DNA of 64,000 bases from CALKAL01 sp051846895. GTDB taxonomy: Bacteria > Bacillota > Bacilli > Bacillales > Alkalibacillaceae. The stretch lies in contig JBPYCQ010000014.1 of assembly GCA_051846895.1 (NCBI GenBank), positions 3,885 through 67,884 on the forward strand, given 5' to 3'. This document shows positions 1-9,398 of this stretch, piece after piece (positions within the stretch are counted from its first letter, which is position 1; each line of letters opens with the position of its first letter). The position numbers and the translations under genes are program-made. The notes beneath the pieces are model-generated. The model saw only the letters and a program-made list of their open reading frames with translations, made no database searches and was not told the DNA's origin.

Positions 1-591
1 TTGGTTTCTGGACAAAGTACATTCATGGTTGAAATGCTAGAAGCAGAACATGCTGTGAGAAATGCAACGGACAAAAGCTTAATATTATTAGATGAAATAG
101 GTAGAGGAACTAGCACTTATGATGGGATGGCATTGGCCCAATCCATTGTAGAATATATCCATGATCGCATTGGTGCAAAAACTTTATTTTCAACCCATTA
201 TCATGAACTAACTACATTAGAAAATTCATTAGAAAAACTTAAAAATGTCCATGTTGAAGTTGATGAACATGATGGTGAAGTCGTATTTTTACATCACATT
301 AAAGAAGGTAAGGCGGATAAGAGCTATGGAATACATGTTGCTAAGATTGCGAACCTACCTGATGACATTATCGACCGTGCTTATTATTTGTTAAACTCAT
401 TTGAACAAACTACACAATTAGTTGAAAAACAGACTTCAGAAGAACAGTTAACACTGTTTGAGGAACAACATGATATGCCTTTAAGCAGCCATTTAAAAGC
501 CATTGATCAAATTAAGAAGTTGGATGTATTATCGATGACACCAATGGATGCGATGAATTTCTTGTATGAACTGAAGAAAAACTTGGACTAA
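1..591 (+). CDS. mutS: DNA mismatch repair protein MutS, C-terminal part
   Basis: This is the 3' end of mutS; the gene begins left of the window, so the TTG at base 1 is not its start. MutS recognises mismatches and small loops and recruits MutL. The 196 visible residues hold the end of the ABC-type ATPase: a Walker B segment ([13 protein letters not shown], about residues 27-39) and the D-loop/H-loop part (FSTHYHEL). These are followed by the helix-rich C-terminal region. mutL follows after 15 bp, so the two form the usual mutSL operon. Confidence 0.97.
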   Translation: MVSGQSTFMVEMLEAEHAVRNATDKSLILLDEIGRGTSTYDGMALAQSIVEYIHDRIGAKTLFSTHYHELTTLENSLEKLKNVHVEVDEHDGEVVFLHHIKEGKADKSYGIHVAKIANLPDDIIDRAYYLLNSFEQTTQLVEKQTSEEQLTLFEEQHDMPLSSHLKAIDQIKKLDVLSMTPMDAMNFLYELKKNLD

Positions 592-606
592 AAAGGGGGG
601 AGTTTT

Positions 607-2424
607 TTGGGGAAAATCATCCAATTACCTGACGAACTTTCAAATAAAATAGCAGCTGGTGAAGTAGTCGAACGTCCGGCTTCAGTCGTTAAAGAGCTGT
701 TGGAAAATAGCATAGATGCCAATAGTACGTGGATTAAAATTGAACTTGAAGAGGCAGGTTTGCGCCTTATTAAAATTATTGATGACGGTGATGGTATTGA
801 AAATGACGATTGCGAGAAAGCCTTTTATCGTCATGCTACAAGTAAAATAATTGATGAGCATGATTTGTTTCGTGTTAAGACGTTAGGTTTTCGCGGAGAA
901 GCTCTAGCAAGTATAGCATCTGTTAGTCAGCTCACAATTAAAACATCGACTGGTGAACAAGTTGGAACGGAATTAAAAGTGATTGGTGGAGTTGTGAAAG
1001 AAAAACTTAAATCCACAAAACGAAAAGGAACAGAAATTACGATTGAAAATCTATTTTTCAATACTCCCGCTCGCCTAAAGTATTTGAAAACAGTTCATAC
1101 TGAATTGGGACATATAACCGATACTATAAATAAAATGGCTTTGACTCATCCTGACATAAGATTTGAATGTGAACACAATGGAAAGCGCATCTTTTTCTCA
1201 CCAGGTTCAGGTGAATTACTCCATGTCGTACAACAAATCTATGGAAAACAAATAGCTAAAAACATGCTTTCAATAAAAGGTGATTCGCTAGATTACCATT
1301 TAAAAGGATTAATCGCAAAACCAGAGTTAACTAGGTCAAACCGCAATTATATGACGTTAATCGTGAATGGGAGATATATAAAAAACCCATATATCAATAA
1401 AGCGATTCTAGAAGGGTACCATACATTTTTAACGATTGGTCGTTATCCAATCGTCGTTTTACAAATAGAAATGGATCCTTATTTAGTAGATGTCAATGTC
1501 CATCCTGCTAAAACAGAAGTTCGATTTAGTAAAGAAAAAGAACTATTTCAAATTGTTAAAGAAACTATTTATAGAAGACTACATGAAGAACAGTTAATCC
1601 CTTCTGGTGTGAAACAGGAGAAAATAAAATCCGTGCAAACGTCATTATCATTTGAAAATAAATATCCATTCCAATCTAAATCAGTAGACTCGATAAACGA
1701 GGGTGACCCAATTGATTTTCATATTAGTGAAGGCTTACCGATACAACATGAAGTAAATGAACATAATCAGAATGAGATACATTTAGAATTTGATAAAGAT
1801 GAAACGAAAGATATTAATAAAGATAAACTCGATATAAATGATAGAATGCCTGTAATGTATCCGATCGGGCAGCTACATGGCACTTACATTTTAGCTCAAA
1901 ATGAACTTGGTCTTTATATGATTGATCAACATGCTGCACAAGAGAGAATTAAATATGAATATTATAAAAAGAAGTTAGGTCAACCTACTAAAGAGGTTCA
2001 GGAGCTGTCTGTACCGTTAACATTTGAGTTTACAAGCCAAGAATCCATCCTGATTGAAGAAAATCGAGAATCTTTTGAAAGAGTAGGTTTATTTTTGGAA
2101 CCATTTGGAAACCATAGTTATATCATAAAATCGCATCCAAGCTGGTTTCCAAAAGGTGAAGAAGAACAAATAATTAGGGAAATGATTGACCAGTTAATCG
2201 AGGGTAAACAGATTGATGTTGAAGAAATAAGAGAAGAAGCTGCGATATTAATGGCTTGTAAGCGATCAATTAAAGCTAATCATTATTTAAATCATAATGA
2301 AATGGAATATTTATTAAATGAATTAAGAGCTTGCCGAGATCCTTTTACCTGTCCACATGGTAGACCAATAGTTATACATTTCAGCGAATATGAACTACAA
2401 CGAATGTTTAAACGAATTATGTAG
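607..2424 (+). CDS. mutL: DNA mismatch repair endonuclease MutL
   Basis: MutL couples mismatch recognition by MutS to strand incision. The N-terminal GHKL ATPase is clear, with [15 protein letters not shown] and [12 protein letters not shown] within the first 105 residues. The C-terminal half has the metal-binding endonuclease motifs of MutL from bacteria without Mut[13 protein letters not shown] (about 440-451), ACKRSIKA (about 550-557) and CPHGRP (about 582-587). It is therefore predicted to nick DNA itself. The start is a TTG preceded by a strong purine-rich site (AAGGGGGGAG). Length of 605 residues is normal, and the linker near 330-410 is acidic and low in complexity. Confidence 0.97.
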   Translation: MGKIIQLPDELSNKIAAGEVVERPASVVKELLENSIDANSTWIKIELEEAGLRLIKIIDDGDGIENDDCEKAFYRHATSKIIDEHDLFRVKTLGFRGEALASIASVSQLTIKTSTGEQVGTELKVIGGVVKEKLKSTKRKGTEITIENLFFNTPARLKYLKTVHTELGHITDTINKMALTHPDIRFECEHNGKRIFFSPGSGELLHVVQQIYGKQIAKNMLSIKGDSLDYHLKGLIAKPELTRSNRNYMTLIVNGRYIKNPYINKAILEGYHTFLTIGRYPIVVLQIEMDPYLVDVNVHPAKTEVRFSKEKELFQIVKETIYRRLHEEQLIPSGVKQEKIKSVQTSLSFENKYPFQSKSVDSINEGDPIDFHISEGLPIQHEVNEHNQNEIHLEFDKDETKDINKDKLDINDRMPVMYPIGQLHGTYILAQNELGLYMIDQHAAQERIKYEYYKKKLGQPTKEVQELSVPLTFEFTSQESILIEENRESFERVGLFLEPFGNHSYIIKSHPSWFPKGEEEQIIREMIDQLIEGKQIDVEEIREEAAILMACKRSIKANHYLNHNEMEYLLNELRACRDPFTCPHGRPIVIHFSEYELQRMFKRIM

Positions 2425-2440
2425 TAATAGGTGACATTTT

Positions 2441-3373
2441 ATGAAAAAACCAACTGTTATTAGTATCATTGGTCCTACAGCTGTGGGAAAAACAAAGCTC
2501 GGTATTGAAATTAGTAAACGATTTAATGGAGAGGTCATTAATGGTGACTCAATGCAAATATATAAACATTTTGACATTGGATCAGCCAAAGTGACAGATA
2601 AAGAAAAAGATGGAATTCCTCATCATTTAATTGATATATTAGAACCAGAAGAAGATTATTCTGTTGCGCAGTTTAAGAATGATGTAAATCAAAAAATAAT
2701 AGAGCTAACTCATAAGAAGAAAATACCAATCATTGTTGGCGGCACAGGATTTTATATTCATGCAGCATTATACAATTTTGATTTTCCAGATATTAAACGA
2801 AATGATGAATATGTAGAAAGACTAACTGAAGAAATTAATGCAGAAGGAATTGAACCATATTACGAAAAATTGAAAAGATTAGACCCTGTACAGGCAAGAA
2901 AAATTCACCCGAATAATATTAGAAAAGTTATTCGAGCTTTAGAAGTAATAGAAACAACAGGAAAGAAAATGTCTACAATTGAACAGGAGCAAATAAATGT
3001 ATCTCCATACAACCCGATCATAATAGGCTTAAGTATGGAACGAGAAGTCTTATATGATAGAATAAATCATCGTGTAGATCTTATGATTGAACAAGGCTTA
3101 GTAAATGAAGTTCAGCTTCTTTATGAAAGGTATGGTAGTAACATACAACCAATGAAAGGAATTGGCTACAAAGAATTAGTACCATACTTTAATAAGGAAT
3201 ATTCTTTAAACGAAGCAATTGATCTAATAAAACGCAATACACGGCGATTTGCTAAGAGGCAGTTTACTTATTATCGAAATAAAATACCAGATGTACGTTG
3301 GTATCCTGTTGATCCAAAAAATCATTTGGAAACATTTACAATAATTTTTAAAGATTTAGAAGGAATGTTGTAG
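2441..3373 (+). CDS. miaA: tRNA dimethylallyltransferase MiaA
   Basis: MiaA transfers a dimethylallyl group to N6 of adenosine 37 in tRNAs that read codons beginning with U. The P-loop GPTAVGKT is at residues 11-18. The family motifs GDSMQIY, HHLIDIL and VGGTGFYI follow, and RRFAKRQFTY lies near the C-terminus. The 310-residue length is typical. The gene lies 16 bp after mutL and before hfq, the mutL-miaA-hfq order common in Firmicutes. An AGGTGA site 7 bp upstream supports the ATG. Confidence 0.96.
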   Translation: MKKPTVISIIGPTAVGKTKLGIEISKRFNGEVINGDSMQIYKHFDIGSAKVTDKEKDGIPHHLIDILEPEEDYSVAQFKNDVNQKIIELTHKKKIPIIVGGTGFYIHAALYNFDFPDIKRNDEYVERLTEEINAEGIEPYYEKLKRLDPVQARKIHPNNIRKVIRALEVIETTGKKMSTIEQEQINVSPYNPIIIGLSMEREVLYDRINHRVDLMIEQGLVNEVQLLYERYGSNIQPMKGIGYKELVPYFNKEYSLNEAIDLIKRNTRRFAKRQFTYYRNKIPDVRWYPVDPKNHLETFTIIFKDLEGML

Positions 3374-3419
3374 ATTTTAGCGAATATGTAATAATATTAG
3401 ATAGAAAGAGGAGGAGTTT

Positions 3420-3644
3420 ATGATGGCAAGCTCAGCGAACGTTCAGGACACCTACTTAAACAAACTAAGAAAAGATAAAATACCTTTAACCGTATTTTTA
3501 TTAAATGGTTTTCAATTAAGAGGGGTCATAAAATCATTTGATAATTTTACAGTCCTAATTGAAACAGAAGGCAAACAGCAATTAATTTTCAAACATGCTA
3601 TTTCAACTTTTGCTCCATCAAAAAACATTGAACTCGAATCATAA
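3420..3644 (+). CDS. hfq: RNA chaperone Hfq
   Basis: This is a small Sm-like RNA-binding protein of 74 residues that forms a hexameric ring and helps small RNAs pair with targets. The Sm1 region ([15 protein letters not shown], 21-35) and the Sm2 Lys-His pair (F57-K58-H59) are present. There is no long C-terminal tail, as in other Gram-positive Hfq proteins. Two adjacent ATG codons (3420 and 3423) follow a strong GAGGAGG site, and either could be used. A rho-independent terminator follows the stop codon. Confidence 0.95.
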   Translation: MMASSANVQDTYLNKLRKDKIPLTVFLLNGFQLRGVIKSFDNFTVLIETEGKQQLIFKHAISTFAPSKNIELES

Positions 3645-3657
3645 TCATTGACGAGTT

Positions 3658-3694
3658 AATAAGCCTATCACACAATGTTGATAGGCTTATTTTT
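3658..3694 (+). terminator. terminator after hfq
   Basis: Perfect 13-bp inverted repeat AATAAGCCTATCA / TGATAGGCTTATT with an 8-base loop, followed by a T-rich run. It closes the miaA-hfq unit ahead of hflX. Confidence 0.85.
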
Positions 3695-3784
3695 ATATTC
3701 AAAAGTAGTATATCAATTGATAATTGATTCAATCATATACGTATAACCTATAATTGAAAGTATTTTATAAAGGAGACTTAATTA

Positions 3785-5017
3785 ATGACTGAACAAGCCA
3801 TATTAGTTGGATGTCAATTACAAACTGAAACAGACGATGCATTTCTCTCTTCAATGGAAGAATTAAAAGCATTAGCAGAAACTGTTGATGCTGAGATTGT
3901 TGAGACTTTTTCTCAGAAACGAGATAAGCCACACTACTCATTTTATATCGGGACGGGAAAGGTAGAGGAAATTAAACATTATATTGTTGAACAAGAAATT
4001 GATGTCGTAATTGTTAATAGTGAGTTAACGCCGACTCAGAATCGAAATTTAACGAATGAATGGGAAGTCAAAATCGTTGATCGAACTCAATTAATTTTAG
4101 ACATTTTTGCAATGAGAGCGAGAACGAAAGAAGGTAAACTACAAGTTGAGTTAGCGCAGCTAGAATATATGCTACCGAGATTACACGGTAAAGGTATTGA
4201 ATTGTCGCGACTTGGTGGTGGAATTGGAACACGTGGACCTGGTGAGACAAAATTAGAAACAGATCGTAGACATATCCGAAATCGTATTACCGACATTAAG
4301 CAATCATTAAAACAAGTCATTAAACACCGTCATCAATATCGAGAAAACCGTAAACGGAATTCCGTGTTTCAGATTGCCATTGTCGGTTATACAAACGCAG
4401 GGAAATCGACATTATTTAATCGCTTGACTAATGAAACGTCTCTTGAAGAAAATAAATTATTTGCTACTTTGGATCCTTTAACTAGGAAAATCAGTTTACC
4501 GTGTGGATTCCAAGCTTTAATATCTGATACAGTCGGTTTTATTCAAAAGCTACCAACAACGTTAATTGCTGCATTTAGATCAACTTTAGAAGAGGTGACT
4601 GAAGCAGACTTTATACTACATGTTGTTGATAGTTCACATGAAAATGCCATTGAGCACGAGAAAACAGTTAAAGAAATATTGAAAGAACTAAATGCAGACC
4701 ACATACCACAGTTAACAGTTTATAATAAAAGTGATTTACTAAACGAAGAATTTATTCCTTATTCTAAACCAAGTATTACGATGAGCACACTGAAAAATGA
4801 AGATATCAATCGTTTAAAAGGAAAAATTGAAGCAGTTCTTAAAGAGGAATGGCAAAAATACGAATTATATATTCCAGCTGATGAAAGTCAAATGATTACC
4901 CGCTTAAAACAACAATCAATATTAGAAAAACAACACTTTCATGAATATGAAGATAGCTACCATGTTTTAGGATTTATAGATCCAGATACACCATTATATA
5001 ATCAAATAAAGAAGTGA
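3785..5017 (+). CDS. hflX: GTPase HflX
   Basis: HflX is a ribosome-associated GTPase that splits or rescues stalled 50S/70S ribosomes, notably in heat stress. The N-terminal HflX domain includes FYIGTGKVEE and the GRLxGGxGxRGPGET-like glycine-rich loop (LSRLGGGIGTRGPGETKLE). The G domain has GYTNAGKST (about 201-209), DTVGF (about 248-252) and the NKSD base motif. The 410-residue length is usual. A ribosome site (AAAGGAGA) precedes the ATG. The ynbB homologue follows 11 bp downstream, as in B. subtilis ynbA-ynbB. Confidence 0.95.
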   Translation: MTEQAILVGCQLQTETDDAFLSSMEELKALAETVDAEIVETFSQKRDKPHYSFYIGTGKVEEIKHYIVEQEIDVVIVNSELTPTQNRNLTNEWEVKIVDRTQLILDIFAMRARTKEGKLQVELAQLEYMLPRLHGKGIELSRLGGGIGTRGPGETKLETDRRHIRNRITDIKQSLKQVIKHRHQYRENRKRNSVFQIAIVGYTNAGKSTLFNRLTNETSLEENKLFATLDPLTRKISLPCGFQALISDTVGFIQKLPTTLIAAFRSTLEEVTEADFILHVVDSSHENAIEHEKTVKEILKELNADHIPQLTVYNKSDLLNEEFIPYSKPSITMSTLKNEDINRLKGKIEAVLKEEWQKYELYIPADESQMITRLKQQSILEKQHFHEYEDSYHVLGFIDPDTPLYNQIKK

Positions 5018-5028
5018 GTTGACATAAC

Positions 5029-6282
5029 ATGAACGAAGAAATTTTTACAATAATAAATGAAGTCGAAGAACAATTACAAACGCGGTTTAAAGAAGTTAGT
5101 AAAACTGTAACGCATAATCAAGCGAAAGTATTAGAAGCGTTTCAAAAACACCAAGTAGGTGATTATCATTTTAATCCAACGACAGGGTATGGTTATGATG
5201 ATAGCGGTCGTGACAAGTTAGAGGAGTTATATGCTTCAATTTTTAATACAGAAGATGCTTTAGTAAGGCATCAAATTGTATCGGGAACTCATGCGATTAC
5301 AACAGTGTTATTTGGTTTATTAAGGCCTGGAGATGAATTAATGTACATCACGGGTCGACCTTATGACACGTTAGAACAAGTGATTGGAATTAATGAACAG
5401 GTGGATGGTTCATTAAAAGACTACGGTATTAAGTATAACGAAATCGCATTAAAAAACGATGGGAAAGTTGATTTTGATCAAGTTAAACAATCAATTAATA
5501 AGGATACTAAAGTTATAGCTATACAGCGTTCAAAAGGTTATGCCCAAAGACCATCGTTTATGATTCATGAGATTAAAGAGATGGTTGAATTTGTGAAAAA
5601 TATTAACTCTAATCTAATAGTTTTTGTTGATAACTGTTATGGAGAATTTGTTGAAGAATTAGAGCCGACAGATGTCGGTGCGGATATTATGGCTGGCTCT
5701 TTAATTAAAAACCCTGGAGCAGGGATTGTAAAAACGGGTGGATATATCGTAGGCAAAAAAGATTTTGTTAATAAAAGTGCTAATTATTTAGTTGCGCCAG
5801 GTGGTTTAGGGAAAGAAACTGGGGCGAGTATTTACAGTTTATTAGAAATGTTTCAAGGACTATTTTTAGCGCCACATATTGTTGGAGAAGCATTAAAAGG
5901 TGCTTATTACACGTCACAGCTATTACAGTTACACGGTTATGAAACGACACCTGGACCAAATGAAAATCGAACAGATTTAATTCAATCAATTACTTTTCCT
6001 ACAAAAGAGGAAATGATTACTTTTGCACAAATTGTTCAACAGCAGTCACCTATTAACTCACATGTCACGCCATACCCAAGCTACATGCCTGGATATGAAC
6101 ATGATGTCATTATGGCTGCCGGGACTTTTATTCAAGGCGGAAGTCTAGAATTAACAGCTGATGGACCAATTAAAGAACCGTATACCCTTTATGTGCAAGG
6201 TGGATTAACATATGAACATGTGAAAATCGCCATAACGAAAGGATTATTATCGATAAAAAACAGAAAAGTAACTATGACATAA
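5029..6282 (+). CDS. ynbB: methionine gamma-lyase family PLP protein (YnbB)
   Basis: This is a fold-type I pyridoxal-phosphate protein of the family annotated as aluminium resistance or methionine gamma-lyase-like. The substrate in Bacillus is not firmly established. A probable Schiff-base lysine is in SLIKNPGAG (about K227), and FVDNCYGEFVEE provides the Asp that contacts the PLP pyridine. Length is 417 residues. It lies between hflX and glnR, the B. subtilis order, and is probably co-transcribed with hflX. A hairpin overlapping its stop codon separates it from glnRA. Confidence 0.88.
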   Translation: MNEEIFTIINEVEEQLQTRFKEVSKTVTHNQAKVLEAFQKHQVGDYHFNPTTGYGYDDSGRDKLEELYASIFNTEDALVRHQIVSGTHAITTVLFGLLRPGDELMYITGRPYDTLEQVIGINEQVDGSLKDYGIKYNEIALKNDGKVDFDQVKQSINKDTKVIAIQRSKGYAQRPSFMIHEIKEMVEFVKNINSNLIVFVDNCYGEFVEELEPTDVGADIMAGSLIKNPGAGIVKTGGYIVGKKDFVNKSANYLVAPGGLGKETGASIYSLLEMFQGLFLAPHIVGEALKGAYYTSQLLQLHGYETTPGPNENRTDLIQSITFPTKEEMITFAQIVQQQSPINSHVTPYPSYMPGYEHDVIMAAGTFIQGGSLELTADGPIKEPYTLYVQGGLTYEHVKIAITKGLLSIKNRKVTMT

Positions 6283-6306
6283 TTTTTGTCATGGTTATTT
6301 TTTTAT
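6270..6306 (+). terminator. terminator overlapping the ynbB stop codon
   Basis: AACTATGACA / TGTCATGGTT forms a 10-bp stem with one G-U pair, followed by an AT-rich run of Ts. The TAA of ynbB lies at the base of the loop. Confidence 0.7.
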
Positions 6307-6309
6307 CTT

Positions 6310-6326
6310 TGTCAGCTTTCCTCACA
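6310..6326 (+). promoter_or_regulatory. GlnR/TnrA operator
   Basis: TGTCAGCTTTCCTCACA is an exact match to the known TGTNA-N7-TNACA binding site of GlnR and TnrA. It sits just upstream of the -35 element of the glnRA promoter. This supports feedback repression of the operon during nitrogen excess. Confidence 0.85.
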
Positions 6327-6330
6327 TTGG

Positions 6331-6359
6331 TTGACATATATCCTGCCATTTTCTATAAT
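6331..6359 (+). promoter_or_regulatory. sigma-A promoter of glnRA
   Basis: A consensus -35 TTGACA (6331-6336) and -10 TATAAT (6354-6359) are separated by exactly 17 bp. The promoter lies 22 bp upstream of the glnR start, immediately after the GlnR/TnrA operator. Confidence 0.85.
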
Positions 6360-6380
6360 TAATAAAGCAGAGGGGGTGTC

Positions 6381-6782
6381 ATGTTGAAATCTGTAGATAG
6401 AAAAACATTACCAGTTTTTTCGATTAGCATCGTTTCTGAATTAACGAATTTAACAGCACGGCAAATTCGCTATTATGAAGAAAAAGGGTTAGTGACACCA
6501 ACTCGTACTGAAGGTAATCGTCGAATGTTCTCTTTTTACGATGTTGATCATTTATTAGAAATAAAGAGATTGATTGATGAAGGTGTCAATCTGGCTGGTA
6601 TTAAAGAAGTGCTTAAATTGAGGAATAATCAAATTCAAGTAAATAATCAAAAAGAACCTAATAACAAAACAGGATTATCTGAAAGTGAGTTATTAAGCTT
6701 ACTTCGTCAAGAATTACTTGAATCTGGTTATCAAAATAAATCATCCATTGTTAGGGGAGATCTTTCAAGGTTTTTCCACTAA
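6381..6782 (+). CDS. glnR: nitrogen regulator GlnR (MerR family)
   Basis: GlnR represses glnRA when feedback-inhibited glutamine synthetase signals nitrogen excess. The MerR-type winged helix is unmistakable: LTARQIRYYEEKGLV followed by EGNRRMFSFYDVDHLLEIKRL. The 133-residue length and the Gln-rich C-terminal tail resemble B. subtilis GlnR. It is the first gene of a two-gene operon with glnA, preceded by a consensus promoter and a perfect operator. The ATG follows an AGAGGGGGTG ribosome site. Confidence 0.95.
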   Translation: MLKSVDRKTLPVFSISIVSELTNLTARQIRYYEEKGLVTPTRTEGNRRMFSFYDVDHLLEIKRLIDEGVNLAGIKEVLKLRNNQIQVNNQKEPNNKTGLSESELLSLLRQELLESGYQNKSSIVRGDLSRFFH

Positions 6783-6812
6783 TGATGCAAATCATGGGAG
6801 GAATTTTAGTTA

Positions 6813-8147
6813 ATGGGAAGGATCACTAGAGAGGATATTTATAAGCGGATAGAAGAGGAAAATGTTCGTTTTATTCGGTTGCAGTTTACTGATTTATTAG
6901 GAACTATTAAAAACGTTGAAATTCCGCTTAGCCAATTAGAAAAAGCACTAGACAACAAGATGATGTTTGACGGTTCATCGATAGAAGGCTTTGTTCGAAT
7001 TGAAGAATCGGATATGGTTTTATATCCTGATTTAGACACTTTTGTCGTATTTCCTTGGACATCAGAAAAAGGTAAAGTAGCACGGTTTATTTGCGATATT
7101 TATAATCCGGACCGAACGCCTTTTGAAGGTTGTCCGCGTTACAATTTAAAAAGAAACTTAAAAATCATGGAAGAGATGGGCTTCTCAGCATTTAATCTTG
7201 GTACTGAGCCAGAATTCTTTTTATTTAAGTTAAATGAACGAGGCGAGCCATCAATGGAGCTTAATGATAATGGAGGTTATTTTGATCTTGCTCCAACTGA
7301 TTTAGGTGAAAATTGCCGCAGGGACATCGTTTTAGAGCTGGAAGAGATGGGCTTTGAAATCGAAGCATCTCACCATGAAGTAGCTCCTGGCCAACATGAA
7401 ATTGATTTTAAATACTCTGATGCATTAAAGCATTGTGATGATATACAAACATTTAAATTAGTTGTAAAAACGATTGCGCGTAAACATGGATTACATGCAA
7501 CATTTATGCCAAAGCCATTGTTCGGTGTGAATGGATCTGGAATGCATGCAAATATGTCTTTATTTAAAGGTAATGAAAATGCCTTTTATGATCCAAATGG
7601 AAATTTGGAATTAAGTGAAACGGCTTTTCAATTTATGGCGGGGATTATAGAACACGCTACTAATTTTACAGCTGTAACTAATCCGACAGTAAACTCCTAT
7701 AAACGTTTAGTTCCAGGTTATGAAGCTCCATGTTATGTTGCATGGTCAGGCAAAAACCGTAGTCCATTGGTGCGTATACCAACTGCAAGAGGAATGAGTA
7801 CGAGAATTGAAGTTCGTAGTGTTGATCCATCAGCTAATCCATATATGGCTATGTCGGTATTGTTAGCAGCTGGACTTGACGGAATTAAAAACAAAATGAC
7901 GCCACCAGCTCCTGTGAACCGTAATATTTATGTCATGAACAAAAAAGAACGTTTAGAAAATGGAATTTTAGACTTGCCGGCAACATTAGGTGAGGCATTA
8001 GATGAAATGTTAAAAGATGATGTTATCACTAATGCTTTAGGTGACCATTTATTAGAACATTTTATAGAGGCTAAAGGTATTGAATGGGATATGTTCCGTA
8101 CACAAGTCCATCCTTGGGAACGTGAGCAGTATTTGAATAGTTATTAG
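6813..8147 (+). CDS. glnA: glutamine synthetase type I-alpha
   Basis: GlnA makes glutamine from glutamate, ammonia and ATP. Length is 444 residues, typical of the Gram-positive GSI-alpha form, which lacks the adenylylation loop. Visible motifs include [18 protein letters not shown], the glycine loop in [15 protein letters not shown], and NRSPLVRIP with [20 protein letters not shown]. It is 30 bp downstream of glnR. In this family the feedback-inhibited enzyme also controls GlnR and TnrA activity by contact. Confidence 0.97.
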   Translation: MGRITREDIYKRIEEENVRFIRLQFTDLLGTIKNVEIPLSQLEKALDNKMMFDGSSIEGFVRIEESDMVLYPDLDTFVVFPWTSEKGKVARFICDIYNPDRTPFEGCPRYNLKRNLKIMEEMGFSAFNLGTEPEFFLFKLNERGEPSMELNDNGGYFDLAPTDLGENCRRDIVLELEEMGFEIEASHHEVAPGQHEIDFKYSDALKHCDDIQTFKLVVKTIARKHGLHATFMPKPLFGVNGSGMHANMSLFKGNENAFYDPNGNLELSETAFQFMAGIIEHATNFTAVTNPTVNSYKRLVPGYEAPCYVAWSGKNRSPLVRIPTARGMSTRIEVRSVDPSANPYMAMSVLLAAGLDGIKNKMTPPAPVNRNIYVMNKKERLENGILDLPATLGEALDEMLKDDVITNALGDHLLEHFIEAKGIEWDMFRTQVHPWEREQYLNSY

Positions 8148-8191
8148 TAAAAGGCAGTATTGAAGAAATTTAGGCCTTAAATTAAAAGAAG

Positions 8192-8221
8192 CAGCATCGT
8201 TTTATCACGATGCTGTTTTTC
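8192..8221. terminator. terminator between glnA and lexA
   Basis: Perfect 9-bp stem CAGCATCGT / ACGATGCTG with a 6-base loop. A T run follows on the plus strand and an A-rich stretch precedes it, so it can serve both convergent genes. Confidence 0.85.
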
Positions 8222-8223
8222 TA

Positions 8224-8844
8224 TTAATCTATTTCACGATAAAGCCCAATAACTTTTCCTAATATTGTTACACTCTCTAAAATAATTGGCTCCATTGTTG
8301 AGTTTTCTGGTTCTAAACGATAATGATCTTTGTCTTTGAAGAAGCGTTTAACGGTTGCTTCATCTTCTTCAGTCATAGCAACAACAATGTCACCATTATT
8401 AGCTGATGGTTGTTTTCTGACGATCACGATATCTCCATCATGAATACCTGCTTCAATCATACTTTCACCTTGAATAGTTAAGGCAAATAAATCTTCTTCC
8501 GATGCCGTAATATTTGCTGGGATTGGAATATACTCTTCTATATTTTCAATCGCAGTTATTGGTTCGCCAGCCGTTACTTTACCGATTAGTGGCGCATACA
8601 TGGCTTTTCTTTCATTCACCGAATTGTAAGCATCGTATGTAATTTCGATTGCCCTTGGTTTTGTAGGATCTCTTCTAATATATCCTTTTTCCTCTAATCG
8701 TGATAAATGGCCATGAACTGTCGAGCTTGATGCTAATCCAACAGCTTCAGCAATTTCTCTTACGGAAGGTGGATAACCTTTTTCCCTTACTCGTGCCACA
8801 ATAAATTCAAATATCGCCTTTTGTCGCGAAGACAGTTTATTCAT
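8224..8844 (-). CDS. lexA: SOS repressor LexA
   Basis: LexA represses SOS genes and self-cleaves when RecA is activated. From the chosen ATG (MNKLSSRQ) it is 206 residues. An in-frame upstream extension to 8907 was rejected because the family starts here and GGGGTGAG precedes this ATG. The winged helix reads [23 protein letters not shown] (25-47). The cleavage site is Ala92-Gly93 (VTAGEP), and the catalytic dyad is Ser128 (GESM) and Lys166. It is divergent from ynzC, with an SOS-type box in the gap. Confidence 0.96.
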   Translation of the reverse strand: MNKLSSRQKAIFEFIVARVREKGYPPSVREIAEAVGLASSSTVHGHLSRLEEKGYIRRDPTKPRAIEITYDAYNSVNERKAMYAPLIGKVTAGEPITAIENIEEYIPIPANITASEEDLFALTIQGESMIEAGIHDGDIVIVRKQPSANNGDIVVAMTEEDEATVKRFFKDKDHYRLEPENSTMEPIILESVTILGKVIGLYREID

Positions 8845-8904
8845 ACTTTCACTCACCCCACACTTTAATCTTGTCTTAATTATACCAAGTATTGTTATGA
8901 TAAG

Positions 8905-8918
8905 CAAACACTCGTTCG
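8905..8918. promoter_or_regulatory. LexA (SOS) box
   Basis: CAAACACTCGTTCG matches the Gram-positive SOS box CGAAC-N4-GTTCG with one mismatch, in the left arm. It lies 61 bp upstream of the lexA start in the lexA-ynzC gap, where autoregulation is expected. Confidence 0.7.
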
Positions 8919-8994
8919 GAATTATTTGTCTGGCTTGTCATAAGAATGGCCAAATTGTAAAATATACTACGTAAACAGTTAAAGGGGTTTTAAT

Positions 8995-9228
8995 ATGTTA
9001 TCAAAAGAAAAATTAGATAGAATTAATGAATTAGCGCGTAAATCAAAAAAACAAACATTGTCTGATCAGGAAAAAGAAGAGCAAAAAAAATTACGTGAAG
9101 AATATTTATCAGCCTTTCGTTCTGGTTTTAAAAATCAACTTCATTCAATTAAAGTAGTCGATCAAAAAGGGGAAGATGTGACTCCTAATAAACTTAAAAA
9201 TGAAAAAGAAAAGCATAAAAAACATTAA
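8995..9228 (+). CDS. ynzC: DUF896 family protein YnzC
   Basis: This is a small, highly charged 77-residue cytoplasmic protein of the YnzC/DUF896 family. It opens with the diagnostic MLSKEKLDRINELARKSK and continues with LSDQEKEEQKKLREEYL, then FRSGFKNQL. Its function is unknown; in B. subtilis it is the third gene of the SOS-induced yneA-yneB-ynzC operon. Here yneA and yneB are missing and ynzC faces lexA directly, so SOS control through the shared box is plausible but unproven. Confidence 0.9.
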   Translation: MLSKEKLDRINELARKSKKQTLSDQEKEEQKKLREEYLSAFRSGFKNQLHSIKVVDQKGEDVTPNKLKNEKEKHKKH

Positions 9229-9254
9229 ATCGCAAGAAGGTTCTTGCGATTTAA
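9225..9254 (+). terminator. hairpin at the end of ynzC
   Basis: Perfect 14-bp inverted repeat TTAAATCGCAAGAA / TTCTTGCGATTTAA around GG. It includes the ynzC stop codon. The following run is AT-rich rather than a clean T tract. Confidence 0.7.
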
Positions 9255-9398
9255 TTAATATTTAGAATAATGTACGTTCAATAATAAAAACTAATTATGA
9301 TAATTATATTAAAATAAATGAAGTAGCTTGTCATATATTCCATAAAAGTATACGATGTATGTTGGTAGATGGTATCGGAAATAGAAAGGGGATTAATC

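Noticed and set aside
8845..8907. Upstream extension of LexA
   Set aside because: The conserved start MNKLSSRQ has its own ribosome site, and the extension runs towards the SOS box and promoter region.
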